From: HTCC5015 sp051747425
GTDB taxonomy: Bacteria > Pseudomonadota > Gammaproteobacteria > HTCC5015
Length of the DNA stretch: 64,000 nt
Direction: 5' to 3'
NCBI GenBank assembly: GCA_051747425.1
Contig: JBNJGD010000009.1
Location: forward strand, 48,759-112,758
The notes beneath the pieces are model-generated. The model ran no database searches and was not told the DNA's origin. It saw nothing but the letters and a program-made list of their open reading frames with translations. Within the stretch, counting starts at the first letter, position 1. Each line of letters opens with the position of its first letter. Of the stretch, positions 52,274 through 62,397 are shown piece by piece. Made by a program: the position numbers and the translations under genes.

Positions 52274-53707
52274 CTAGCTCATGACCAGTCCCGATGGGTC
52301 CTCGTCCTGATCACCACACAGGGGTAAATCCAGACCGGCGCGGTCGTCGTCCAGCTGTCGACGAATGCCTTGAAGGGCACTGCGCAACCCCTCCTCCAGC
52401 ACCGGGTGGTAAAAGGGCAGCTGCAACGCTTCGGTCACATGATGGCCGCTCTGGATCAGCCAGGCCAGCTCGTGGGCAATATGTTCGGCGCCAGGTATGG
52501 CCATTTGCGCGCCGATTAAAGCGCCCCGGGCATCGGCGTAGACCCGCAACAGGCCGCTGGCACGCCCCATCAGTACCGCGCGACCCTGCTGACTGAAATC
52601 CGCTTCGCCGATCAGCGCTCCATCGGGCAGCTCGCCAAAACGCACCCCCACCTGGGCGATCTCCGGCTCACTGAAGACAATGCTCAGGGGCAGGCGCCGG
52701 TCGCGGCAGTTGACTCCAGGGTTTAGGGCCTGGTGGGCGGCAATGCGGCCCTCGTCAGCAGCCTCGTGCATCAGGGCACGCTGACCGTTCACATCCCCCA
52801 CAAACCAGGTGCGGGTGTCCCCGGCCTCCAACCGCTGCGGATCGATGGCCGGCAGACCACTGTCCTCCAGGGGCAAACCCAGGGCCTCCAAATTCAAGTC
52901 GCCCACATTGGGGCGACGGCCCACCGAGGCAATCACCGCATCAAAGGTTTTCTCCTGCTGGCCAAAGCGCAGGCTCACGGCGCCATCGGCGTCGAACAGC
53001 TCCACCCGATGGCCAAAGTGCATGGGCAATGACTGGCCCATCGCCTCCAGCGCGGCTTTATTGACCGCCTCGTCATCCAGACCCGCCAGAACCGGGCGCG
53101 GAGCAAAGCCCTCCACCGCCAACCCCAGCATGGCCAGGGCCTGACCGATCTCGGTGCCGATGGCCCCCAGGCCCACCACGGCAATGCGCCGGGGCAAGTC
53201 CCGCTGTTCAAAAAGACTGTCGCTGGTGATCACCCGCTCGCCCAGGGCCTGCCAGGGCCCGGGCACCACCGGCTGTGTTCCCGTGGCCACGATCACCGCA
53301 TCGGCAGTGACAGTTTTCGGCCCAGAGGGGCCATCGATCTCAAGCTGGCCGGGAGCCACAAAGCGGGCCCGGCCCTTTACATAGCGATCGCCCAGCTTTT
53401 CCACCGCCCCGGCCGCGCCACCGGCAAAGCGGTCACGCAGGCGTCGCACATGGTCCAGCACCGCAGGAATGTCCACCGAGGCCGGGGCCTTGAACAGCCC
53501 CTGCTCCGCCCAGCGAGACTGGGCGTGGAAATCCCGGGCCACCTTAAGCAATGCCTTGGAGGGCATGCAGCCCACCCGGGCACAGGTGGTTCCCAGAGGG
53601 CCGGGGTCCACCAGCAGAAAATCCTCGGTAAACCGACGCGCCTCCTTCCAGGCCGTCATCCCCGCCGTACCAGCGCCGAGTATGATAATGCGGTAGTGGT
53701 CCTGCAT
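52274..53707 (-). CDS. Dihydrolipoamide dehydrogenase-like flavin disulfide oxidoreductase
   Basis: A 477-residue FAD/NAD(P) disulfide oxidoreductase. The FAD motif GAGTAGMTAWKEARR, the redox pair in TTCARVGCMPSK, a second Rossmann motif GLGAIGTEIGQALAML, TWFVGDVNGQ and the C-terminal HVTEALQLPFYHPVLEEGL are all visible. I chose the ATG at 53707 with GGAG six bases upstream. It is not next to any 2-oxoacid dehydrogenase gene, so it may be a standalone Lpd-like or mercuric reductase-like enzyme; the C-terminal FYHPVLEEGL resembles the standalone type in Pseudomonas. Confidence 0.85.
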   Translation of the reverse strand: MQDHYRIIILGAGTAGMTAWKEARRFTEDFLLVDPGPLGTTCARVGCMPSKALLKVARDFHAQSRWAEQGLFKAPASVDIPAVLDHVRRLRDRFAGGAAGAVEKLGDRYVKGRARFVAPGQLEIDGPSGPKTVTADAVIVATGTQPVVPGPWQALGERVITSDSLFEQRDLPRRIAVVGLGAIGTEIGQALAMLGLAVEGFAPRPVLAGLDDEAVNKAALEAMGQSLPMHFGHRVELFDADGAVSLRFGQQEKTFDAVIASVGRRPNVGDLNLEALGLPLEDSGLPAIDPQRLEAGDTRTWFVGDVNGQRALMHEAADEGRIAAHQALNPGVNCRDRRLPLSIVFSEPEIAQVGVRFGELPDGALIGEADFSQQGRAVLMGRASGLLRVYADARGALIGAQMAIPGAEHIAHELAWLIQSGHHVTEALQLPFYHPVLEEGLRSALQGIRRQLDDDRAGLDLPLCGDQDEDPSGLVMS

Positions 53708-53743
53708 GGGTAGCTCCTGTGAACTGAGCGCCAATAAACACCC

Positions 53744-53916
53744 TATTCGTTTTGTTTCAAATCACTGTAACTGGAGTAAAGGGCATGAGAATCGCCATTG
53801 ACCAAAGTCACACTGGAGATATCAAAGCGATAGTGTTCAATCAGCCCCTCGGGCAATTCCCACAGTGCCTGATCTTCATTCGAACCCCTGTTGTGATTCT
53901 TTATCAGGAACAGAGC
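53744..53916 (-). other. Gene-poor stretch with a short open frame
   Basis: Between the oxidoreductase start (53707) and the gene at 54091 there is no convincing gene. The minus strand has a 57-codon open stretch, no ATG, ending in a plausible peptide (GDSHALYSSYSDLKQNE), and the plus strand has a 62-codon frame at 53752 with no family resemblance. Either may be a gene remnant. Confidence 0.25.
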
Positions 53917-54008
53917 TTACGCTGTCGGACCTGTGCATGACCAGAGTCGATTTTGTGCAGCCCCCTCCCGGCGGAATCTCAGGGTACACGGCCCTTACGA
54001 CAATTCGA

Positions 54009-54041
54009 GTCGCAAGCAATTGCGACACAAACCGTCGCAAT
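54009..54041. promoter_or_regulatory. Operator-like cluster of three GTCGCAA half-sites
   Basis: GTCGCAA at 54009-54015, TTGCGAC at 54020-54026 and GTCGCAA at 54034-54040 form two overlapping inverted repeats that share the middle half-site. One arm pair is eight bases long (ATTGCGAC / GTCGCAAT, 54019-54041). They lie 50-82 bases before the ATG at 54091, where a promoter would be. Confidence 0.5.
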
Positions 54042-54090
54042 GATGCGCTACTTTTGTACACAGACAAAAAGACAAGCCGAGGAACAAACA

Positions 54091-54424
54091 ATGAACAAAG
54101 TGGAAAAAGAACTGGCCAAGAAACGGGCCAGGACGGTAGAAGCTCTGGGTGAAAGCGCGGTCAGCAAACTCGAACAAATCGGAGAGATTGCCCGGGAACT
54201 GCACAGCGAGCTGTTCCCGGAAGAGTTCGACTGCATGATGGACTCCATTGCCGACGCCAGCCGACCGCAAGCGGGGGATCAACCCCATGAGCGACGAGTA
54301 CACCGACAAGGTCAACGCCCGCCGCCAGTCACTGGGGGTTTCCCCGCTTGCTGCCAACGGTATGCCCGCAGACAACAGCAGCTGGGCGTTTGTGGTGGAT
54401 CAAATCCACCAGCGACTCAGCTAG
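54091..54424 (+). pseudogene. Small cytoplasmic protein gene with an apparent one-base frameshift
   Basis: From ATG 54091 the frame reads a helical protein (MNKVEKELAKKRARTVEALG...DCMMDSIADAS). Just after codon 57 it stops looking like protein. One base along, the next frame reads ADRKRGINPMSDEYTDKVNARRQSLGV... to a stop at 54422-54424. Removing one C at 54261/54262 joins the two into a 110-residue protein. The second frame could instead be its own small gene from ATG 54287. The last four bases overlap the ilvD stop (convergent). Family not recognised. Confidence 0.55.
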
Positions 54425-56094
54425 AGATCCTTGTCCGTCACCGCCCCTTCGGAAGCCGAGGCCACGGTTTTGGCGTACTTGGCCAGCAGTCCCCGGCGGT
54501 AGCGGGGTTCGGGGCGCTGCCAGGCGTCCAGCCGCTGGCGGATTTCGTCTTCTGACAAATTCATGCGAATTTCCGACTTTTCCGCGTCGATGGTGATTTC
54601 GTCGCCGTCCTCGACGATGGCAATGGGGCCGCCGTCCATGGCCTCGGGGGCCACATGACCGACCACGAAACCGTGGCTGCCGCCGGAGAAGCGGCCGTCG
54701 GTGATCAGGGCAACATCGTTGCCCAGGCCCTTACCCATGACCGCCGAGGTGGGGCTGAGCATTTCGCGCATGCCGGGGCCACCCTTGGGGCCCTCGTAGC
54801 GGATAACGATGACATCGCCGGCCACGACCACGCCGCCGAGAATGGCCTGCTGGGCCTCCTCTTCGGACTGGAACACCCGGGCCTTGCCGGTAAACGACAG
54901 GCCTTCCTTGCCGGTGATCTTGGCCACGGCGCCCTCGGGGGCCAGGTTGCCCTTGAGAATCACCAGGTGGCTGTCCTTTTTAATCGGGTTGTCGAAGGCG
55001 TGGATGATCTCCTGATCCTCGGGATAGGGTTTTACATCGGCCAGATTCTCGGCCAGGGTTTTGCCGGTGACAGTGAGGCAGTCGCCGTGGAGCAAGCCCC
55101 GGTCGAGGAGCATTTTCATCAGGGGCTGGATGCCGCCGACGGCGATCAGCTCCGACATCATGTAGTGGCCGCTGGGGCGAAGGTCCGCCAGTACCGGCAC
55201 GCGCTGGCCGATGCGGGCAAAGTCGTCCAGGTTCAGGGGCACATCCACGGCGTGGGCCATGGCCAGCAGGTGGAGCACGGCGTTGGTGGAGCCGCCCAGG
55301 GCGATCACGGTGACGATGGCGTTTTCAAAGGCCTCGCGGGTCATGATATCGGTGGGTTTGATGTCATCTTCCAGCAGGGCCATCACCGCCTCGCTGGCGC
55401 GGCGGCAATCCTCGAGTTTTTGTCCCGACACCGCCTCCTGGGCCGAGCTGCCCGGCAGGCTCATGCCCAGTGCCTCGATGGCCGAGGCCATGGTGTTGGC
55501 GGTGTACATGCCGCCGCAGGAGCCGGCCCCGGGAATCGCGGTCTTCTCCACCTGGGTGACCTCTTCCAGGGACAAATCGCCCCGGGCGTGCTGGCCCACC
55601 GCCTCGAACACCGAGATGATGTCCGTGTGGTTGGCGCCGGGGCGGATGGTGCCGCCGTAGACAAACACCGAGGGCCGGTTGAGCCGGGCCATGCCGATCA
55701 GGCAACCGGGCATGTTCTTGTCGCAGCCGCCGATGGCCACCAGGCCGTCGAAGCCCTCGCAGCCGGCCACCGCCTCAATCGAATCGGCGATCACCTCCCG
55801 GGACACCAGGGAGTACTTCATGCCCTCGGTGCCATTGGCAATGCCGTCGGACACGGTGATGGTATTGAAGACCACACCCTTGCCGCCGGCGGCGTCGGCG
55901 CCGTTGCTGGCCTCGTCCGCCAGCTCGCGGATGTGCATATTGCAGGGAGTGACCCGGCTCCAGGTCGAGGCCACGCCGATTTGCGGCTTTTTGAAATCGT
56001 CGTCGGTAAAGCCTACCGCGCGCAACATCGAACGCGCCGGCGCCTTGCCCAGACCATCGACCACTTTGGAAGAGTACTTGCGCTTGTCGCTCAT
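54421..56094 (-). CDS. ilvD: Dihydroxy-acid dehydratase
   Basis: Dehydrates 2,3-dihydroxy acids to 2-keto acids for valine, isoleucine and leucine. The 557-residue length is that of the short IlvD/Edd type with a [2Fe-2S] cluster. Visible: VGVASTWSRVTPCNMH, the cluster cysteine in AIGGCDKNMPGCLIGMARL, GAGSCGGMYTANTMASAIEALGMSLPGSS and GRFSGGSHGFVVGHVAPEA. Convergent with the frameshifted gene, stops overlapping by four bases. Divergent from mutS. Confidence 0.95.
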   Translation of the reverse strand: MSDKRKYSSKVVDGLGKAPARSMLRAVGFTDDDFKKPQIGVASTWSRVTPCNMHIRELADEASNGADAAGGKGVVFNTITVSDGIANGTEGMKYSLVSREVIADSIEAVAGCEGFDGLVAIGGCDKNMPGCLIGMARLNRPSVFVYGGTIRPGANHTDIISVFEAVGQHARGDLSLEEVTQVEKTAIPGAGSCGGMYTANTMASAIEALGMSLPGSSAQEAVSGQKLEDCRRASEAVMALLEDDIKPTDIMTREAFENAIVTVIALGGSTNAVLHLLAMAHAVDVPLNLDDFARIGQRVPVLADLRPSGHYMMSELIAVGGIQPLMKMLLDRGLLHGDCLTVTGKTLAENLADVKPYPEDQEIIHAFDNPIKKDSHLVILKGNLAPEGAVAKITGKEGLSFTGKARVFQSEEEAQQAILGGVVVAGDVIVIRYEGPKGGPGMREMLSPTSAVMGKGLGNDVALITDGRFSGGSHGFVVGHVAPEAMDGGPIAIVEDGDEITIDAEKSEIRMNLSEDEIRQRLDAWQRPEPRYRRGLLAKYAKTVASASEGAVTDKDL

Positions 56095-56219
56095 GCCGGG
56101 ATACCTCTATCTATATGCGTTTGCGTATTCAGGCATAGACCCTAGGGCAAATCCTCCGAAGACACCAGATCCCCCTGTCCGCGTTGCCGCTTTTTGTGAG
56201 CTCGGATACACTGCGCGCC

Positions 56220-58835
56220 ATGTCTGAGAAAGCCGCCGGAAAAGCCTCTGGATCGCCACACACGCCGATGATGCAGCAGTATCTGGCGATCAAGGCCGAA
56301 CACCCGCACCAGCTGGTGTTCTATCGCATGGGCGATTTCTACGAGCTGTTCTTCGACGATGCCAAGCGCGCGGCCAAGCTGGTCGGCATTACCCTGACCG
56401 CCCGGGGCCAGTCCGCCGGTGAGCCGATTCCCATGGCCGGGGTGCCCCACCACAGCGCCGAGTCCTATCTGGCCAAGCTGCTCAAGCTGGGCGAATCGGT
56501 GGTGATCTGCGAGCAGATCGGCGACCCGGCCACCAGCAAGGGCCCGGTGGAGCGCAAGGTCACCCGCATCATCACCCCGGGCACGGTCACCGACGAGGCC
56601 CTGCTCGACGAGCGCCGGGAGCAGTTGCTGGCCGCCGTCTGGCAACCCGGCGAGGACGCGCCCTGGGGCATGGCCTGGCTGGACACCAGCACCGGCGCCT
56701 TCCGGGTAATGGAGGTGGACGACAGCGCCAGCCTGCTGGCCGAGCTCGAGCGCATCCGCCCGGCGGAACTGCTGCTGCGCGAGGGCGATTTCGACAACAA
56801 CGACCACCCCACGGCCCGCCTGCCCGACCGCGTAGCCCGGCCCGCCTGGCACTTTGACGGCGACACCGCACGACGCCTACTCAACGAGCAGTTCGGCACC
56901 CGGGATCTCAGCGGCTTTGGCTGCGAGCAACTCGGCCCCGCCATCGGCGCCGCCGGGTGCCTGTTCAACTATCTACAGGAAACCCAGCGCACCGCCCTGC
57001 ACCACATTACCGGGCTGACCCTGGAGCGCCGCGACGAGGCCATCCTGCTCGACGCCGCCAGCCGCCGCAATCTGGAAATCGACCGCAACCTCGGCGGCGG
57101 CGAGGAACACACATTGCTGAGCGTGCTCGACACCACCCGCTCGGCCATGGGTTCGCGCAACCTGCAGCGCTGGCTGTGCCGCCCCCTGCGCGACCGCGAG
57201 ATCGTCGGCCAGCGCCACCAGGCCGTCGAGGCCCTGTTGCCCCCGGCCCTGCACGATGCCCTGGGCGACGCCCTGCGCGAGATCGGTGACATCGAGCGCA
57301 TCTGTTCGCGCTTGTCTCTCAAGAGCGCCCGGCCCCGGGACCTGATCCAGCTGCGCCAGACGCTCACTGCCCTGCCCGCCCTGCGCGCGCCACTGGAGGG
57401 TCTGGAGAGTGAACTGCTAAAAAACCTGCATGGGGTGCTGGCACCTCAGCCGGAACTGCAGGACCTGCTAGAACGGGCGGTGATCGACAACCCGCCGGTG
57501 CTGATCCGCGACGGCGGCGTCATCCGCGAGGGCTACGACGAGGAGCTCGACGAGCTGCGCGGCCTGTCGCGCAACGCCGACCAATTTCTGGCCGACCTGG
57601 AATCCCGGGAGCGGGAGCGCACCGGCATCAATACCCTCAAGGTGGCCTACAACCGGGTGCACGGCTACTACATTGAAGTGGGCCGCAGCCACAGCGACAA
57701 CATCCCCACCGAGTATGTCCGCCGCCAAACCCTGAAGACGGTGGAGCGCTACATTACCCCCGAGCTCAAGACTTTCGAGGACAAGGTATTGAGCGCCCGG
57801 GAACGGGCCCTGGCCCGGGAAAAGGCGCTCTACGACGAGCTGCTGGAGACCCTGCTGGGCCACCTGGCCGCCATCCAGACCCTGGCCCGGGCGCTGGCCG
57901 ATCTCGACACCCTCAACTGCCTGGCCGAGCGCGCCGCCGCACTGGACTACGGCCGCCCCGAACTGAGCGACGACAGCGGCATCCACATCGAGGGCGGTCG
58001 CCACCCGGTGGTGGAGCAACTGGTGGACGATCCCTTCACCCCCAACGACTGCCGCCTCGACGACGAGCGTCGCCTGCTGATGATCACCGGCCCCAATATG
58101 GGGGGTAAATCCACCTACATGCGCCAGACCGCGCTGATCGTGCTGCTCGCTCACATCGGCAGCTTTGTGCCGGCCAGCGTCTGCCGCCTGGGGCCAGTGG
58201 ACCAGATTTTCACCCGCATCGGCGCCTCCGACGATCTGGCCGGCGGCCGCTCCACCTTTATGGTAGAAATGACCGAGGCCGCCAACATTCTCCACAACGC
58301 CAGCGAGAACAGCCTGGTGCTGATGGACGAAATCGGCCGCGGCACCAGCACCTACGATGGCCTGTCCCTGGCCTGGGCCTGCGCCGAGCACCTGGTCAAA
58401 AACTCCCGGGCCCTGACCCTGTTCGCCACCCACTACTTCGAACTCACCGCCCTGGCCGAGCAGTACCCGAGCATCGCCAATGTCCACCTGGACGCGGTCG
58501 AGCACGACAGCGGGCTCGTCTTCATGCACAGTGTCAAGGACGGGCCGGCCAACCAGAGCTACGGCCTGCAGGTGGCGCGCCTGGCCGGGGTGCCGCCGTC
58601 GGTGATCGCCAGCGCCCGGCTGCGCCTGGAGGAGCTGGAACGCCAGGGCAGCGGTCAGTCAGCGGCTACGCCCCAGCTGGGGCTGTTCGATGCGCCGCCG
58701 ACAGAAAAGGCCGCAACCGAGCCGGACAACCGGCTGCAACAGGCGCTGGAGGAACTCGACCCCGACGACATGAGTCCCCGCCAGGCGCTGGAGGAAATCT
58801 ATCGCCTCAAAACGCTGTTCGAAAAAGGCGATTGA
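56220..58835 (+). CDS. mutS: DNA mismatch repair protein MutS
   Basis: Binds mismatches and recruits MutL. The 871 residues contain the Phe-x-Glu-type mismatch motif in FYRMGDFYELFFDDAK, the connector and lever domains (RRNLEIDRNLGGGEEHTLLSVLD), Walker A TGPNMGGKSTYMRQ near residue 620, the signature region FMVEMTEAANILHNA, Walker B LVLMDEIGRGTSTYDGLSLAWA and a C-terminal dimerisation tail. I chose ATG 56220 because the family begins near MQQYLAIK; no strong ribosome binding site is seen. A hairpin lies 36-56 bases after the stop. Confidence 0.96.
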   Translation: MSEKAAGKASGSPHTPMMQQYLAIKAEHPHQLVFYRMGDFYELFFDDAKRAAKLVGITLTARGQSAGEPIPMAGVPHHSAESYLAKLLKLGESVVICEQIGDPATSKGPVERKVTRIITPGTVTDEALLDERREQLLAAVWQPGEDAPWGMAWLDTSTGAFRVMEVDDSASLLAELERIRPAELLLREGDFDNNDHPTARLPDRVARPAWHFDGDTARRLLNEQFGTRDLSGFGCEQLGPAIGAAGCLFNYLQETQRTALHHITGLTLERRDEAILLDAASRRNLEIDRNLGGGEEHTLLSVLDTTRSAMGSRNLQRWLCRPLRDREIVGQRHQAVEALLPPALHDALGDALREIGDIERICSRLSLKSARPRDLIQLRQTLTALPALRAPLEGLESELLKNLHGVLAPQPELQDLLERAVIDNPPVLIRDGGVIREGYDEELDELRGLSRNADQFLADLESRERERTGINTLKVAYNRVHGYYIEVGRSHSDNIPTEYVRRQTLKTVERYITPELKTFEDKVLSARERALAREKALYDELLETLLGHLAAIQTLARALADLDTLNCLAERAAALDYGRPELSDDSGIHIEGGRHPVVEQLVDDPFTPNDCRLDDERRLLMITGPNMGGKSTYMRQTALIVLLAHIGSFVPASVCRLGPVDQIFTRIGASDDLAGGRSTFMVEMTEAANILHNASENSLVLMDEIGRGTSTYDGLSLAWACAEHLVKNSRALTLFATHYFELTALAEQYPSIANVHLDAVEHDSGLVFMHSVKDGPANQSYGLQVARLAGVPPSVIASARLRLEELERQGSGQSAATPQLGLFDAPPTEKAATEPDNRLQQALEELDPDDMSPRQALEEIYRLKTLFEKGD

Positions 58836-58870
58836 AAAAGGGAACTTGAAACCCCAAACAGTTTCTATAC

Positions 58871-58891
58871 CAGGCCGCGCGATGCGGCCTG
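58871..58891. other. Perfect inverted repeat between mutS and the MoxR operon
   Basis: CAGGCCGC and GCGGCCTG arms with a five-base centre, with no T-run after it. It may end the mutS transcript through Rho or be a regulatory site for the operon that starts at 58934. Confidence 0.35.
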
Positions 58892-58933
58892 ACAAGCCGT
58901 TCAACCAACACTGAATAAAGGCAGCGAAATCAC

Positions 58934-59938
<1,005 letters not shown>

Positions 59939-59943
59939 CGCCC

Positions 59944-60864
59944 ATGTCCCCAAGGACACCGATCACAAGCGTCAGCGCCTCGGACCTGGCGGCTTTGCAG
60001 CCGGCGGCGCGCAATATGAAAATCCGCCAGCGGCGGGTGCTGGCCAGCCACAGCGGCGGCCACCACTCGCGCCTGCGCGGTCGCGGCATGGAGTTTGACG
60101 ATGTCCGCGTCTATCAGGCCGGGGACGACATCCGGCACATCGACTGGGGCATTACCGCGCGTACCGGCACTGCCCACACCAAGCTCTACCGCGAGGAGCG
60201 CGAGCGCCCGGTGATGGTCGCCTGCGACCTGGGCCCCGGCATGCAGTTCGGCACCCGCGGCGCCTTCAAGTCGGTGCGCGCCTGCCAGCTGGCCGCCCTG
60301 CTGATCTGGACTGCCCACCTCAATGGCGACCGGGTCGGCGCCCTGCTCTACGACGGCCGCCGCCACCGCGCCCTGAAACCCCAGCGCGGGCAAAAGGGCG
60401 TTTTGCATTTATTCAAACAAATCAGTGACTTTCAGAACGAATCTCATAAATCACTTGAACCAGAAGCCCGGCCCGAATCCCTGCCACCCATGGAGCGTTT
60501 GCGGCGTCTGGCACCCACCGGTTCACTGGTCTGCGTGGTCAGCGATTTTCAGCATTTTGACGAGGCCGACCGCCGGTCTCTGCAGTCCCTGGGGCGGCAC
60601 TCGGAACTGATTGTCGTCCAGGTCAGCGATCCCATTGAAGCCGATTTGCCCGAGCGCGGTCACCTGCCCCTGAAGACACCCGCCGGGCGCCGGGTAATCC
60701 ACTGCAGCCCCGAGCGCAGCCGCCAGCACCGCGAGGCCTTTGAGCAACGCCAACAGGCTCTGCGCGACTGGACCCGACAGCAGCGGGCTCACTGGGTACA
60801 CTGCCGCACCGACGACGACCCCGCCCGCTGCCTGGCCCGGCAACTGGAGGTGCGACGACTGTGA
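59944..60864 (+). CDS. DUF58 domain protein
   Basis: A 306-residue cytoplasmic protein. The DUF58 signature GRGMEFDDVRVYQAGDDIRHIDWGITARTG is present near residue 45, followed by a VWA-like half (VMVACDLGPGMQFG). DUF58 proteins accompany MoxR ATPases in Bat-type operons. The start follows the moxR stop by five bases. Its stop overlaps the next GTG by four bases. Confidence 0.9.
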   Translation: MSPRTPITSVSASDLAALQPAARNMKIRQRRVLASHSGGHHSRLRGRGMEFDDVRVYQAGDDIRHIDWGITARTGTAHTKLYREERERPVMVACDLGPGMQFGTRGAFKSVRACQLAALLIWTAHLNGDRVGALLYDGRRHRALKPQRGQKGVLHLFKQISDFQNESHKSLEPEARPESLPPMERLRRLAPTGSLVCVVSDFQHFDEADRRSLQSLGRHSELIVVQVSDPIEADLPERGHLPLKTPAGRRVIHCSPERSRQHREAFEQRQQALRDWTRQQRAHWVHCRTDDDPARCLARQLEVRRL

Positions 60865-61400
60865 AGCCCGCCGACGAACAAGTCGATCAACTGCCCATCC
60901 GCGACATCCACCTGCCGGATCCGGTCTCCTGGTGGCCACCGGGGCCCCTGTGGTGGCTGCTGCTGGCCATCGCTCTGGTGTTCCTGGCCTGGGCCCTGCG
61001 CGCCCTGTATCGCCGCTGGCAGGCGCGCCCGGTGAACTACCGCCCCAGCGCCCGCGGCGAGCTGGCGCAAATCCGGCGGCAATGGCAAAACGGCGAGCTC
61101 GACCACGCCGCACTGGGCGCTGCCCTCAACCAGTTGCTGCGCCGCTTGCTGCGCTCCGAGGCGCCCCAGTACCCCGTGGGCCAGACCGGCGACGCCTGGT
61201 TAGCGACTTTGGGCGACTTTTTCCACGCTGAACCGCCCAGTGTCGACTGCGCCAACGCCCTGACCCGGGCGGCCTATGTCGCTCACAGTGGCACCGCCCC
61301 CTATGACGCCGAGGCCGTCATCGACGAAATCGAGGGCTGGCTCAAGAGCAAACGCCGGTCACCCGGCGAGACCAGGGAGGAACGCCATGCTGAGCTTTGA
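60861..61400 (+). CDS. DUF4381 membrane protein
   Basis: A 179-residue protein with one transmembrane helix (residues about 28-47, PGPLWWLLLAIALVFLAWAL) after the conserved LPIRDIHLPDPVSWWPPGP, then a charged helical domain. This is the DUF4381 layout found between DUF58 and VWA genes in such operons. It starts at a GTG overlapping the DUF58 stop and its 3' end overlaps the next gene by 14 bases. Role unknown; probably part of the membrane complex. Confidence 0.85.
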   Translation: MKPADEQVDQLPIRDIHLPDPVSWWPPGPLWWLLLAIALVFLAWALRALYRRWQARPVNYRPSARGELAQIRRQWQNGELDHAALGAALNQLLRRLLRSEAPQYPVGQTGDAWLATLGDFFHAEPPSVDCANALTRAAYVAHSGTAPYDAEAVIDEIEGWLKSKRRSPGETREERHAEL

Positions 61401-62397
61401 GTGGCCGTGGATGGCCGGTGCCCTGGCGCTGCCCCTGCTCGCCCACTGGCTCTTGCCGGCCCGGGGCGAACAGTCCGGCCGCGCCCTGAAAGCCCCCAGT
61501 GAAGCCATCTTTACCGGCGTTCTGGGCCACGAGGGCCGCGCCCCGGTGTCGGCACCCCTGCGCACGCTGCTGGCCGCCCTGGCCTATCTGGCCCTGGTGG
61601 CCGCCGCCATGCGCCCCGCCTGGGTCGAGGAGCCCATCGCCCTGCCCCGGGAGGGCCGCGCCCTGATGCTGGCCATCGACATCTCGGGCAGCATGCAGGA
61701 ACAGGACATGGAGCTGTCCGGGGAGCGCCTCTCGCGCATCGCCGCCACCAAGCGCGTGGCCAGCGACTTCGTGCGCGCCCGGGAGGGCGACCGCATCGGC
61801 CTGCTGCTGTTTGGCACCTACCCCTATCTGCAAACGCCGCTGACCTTCGATCGGCAAACCGTGATCCAGCATATCCAGGAGGCCCGGCTGACCATGGCCG
61901 ACGACCTGCGCAGCGGCATTCACGCCACCGCCATTGGCGACGCCATCGGTCTGGCCATCAAGCGCCTGCGCGAGCTCGACGATCCGGACAAGACCCTGAT
62001 CCTGCTCACCGACGGCAGCGACAATGCCAGCCGCGTGGCGCCGCGCAAGGCCGCCGAACTGGCCGCTGCCGCCGGGCTCAAAATCTACACCATCGGTATC
62101 GGTGCGGAGGAGCGCCGGGCCAGCCTGCTGGGCTTCAACTTCGGCATGGGCAAGAACCGGGAGATCGACGAGGAAGCCCTCACCCACATTGCCGAGACCA
62201 CCGGCGGGCAATACTTCCGTGCCCGGGACAGCGAGGAGCTGGCCAGTATCTACGGCCATATCGACGAGCTCGAGGCCAGCGAGGCCGAAGCTGAATTCTT
62301 CCGCCCCGAACACAGCCTGTTCCACTACCCGCTGGCCGCCGCCCTGGGGCTTTTTGCCCTGTGGCTGCTGCTGCGCGAACGCGGAGGTGAGACATGA
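61387..62397 (+). CDS. VWA domain membrane protein (BatA-type)
   Basis: A 336-residue protein with two N-terminal hydrophobic segments (residues 1-25 and about 62-80), a von Willebrand A domain from about residue 95 with the MIDAS motif AIDISGSM and the later TDGSDNASR, and a last transmembrane helix (LAAALGLFALWLLL). The VWA domain faces the periplasm by analogy with BatA. ATG 61387 is preceded by GGGAGG. It overlaps the next gene by four bases (ATGA). Confidence 0.9.
   Translation: MLSFEWPWMAGALALPLLAHWLLPARGEQSGRALKAPSEAIFTGVLGHEGRAPVSAPLRTLLAALAYLALVAAAMRPAWVEEPIALPREGRALMLAIDISGSMQEQDMELSGERLSRIAATKRVASDFVRAREGDRIGLLLFGTYPYLQTPLTFDRQTVIQHIQEARLTMADDLRSGIHATAIGDAIGLAIKRLRELDDPDKTLILLTDGSDNASRVAPRKAAELAAAAGLKIYTIGIGAEERRASLLGFNFGMGKNREIDEEALTHIAETTGGQYFRARDSEELASIYGHIDELEASEAEAEFFRPEHSLFHYPLAAALGLFALWLLLRERGGET

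Noticed and set aside
53752..53940. A 62-codon plus-strand frame with GGAG upstream of an internal ATG
   Set aside because: The composition is not protein-like and no partner or conservation can be argued; an equally plausible frame lies on the other strand.
58871..58891. A rho-independent terminator after mutS
   Set aside because: The hairpin is perfect but no T-run follows on either strand, so it is listed only as an inverted repeat.
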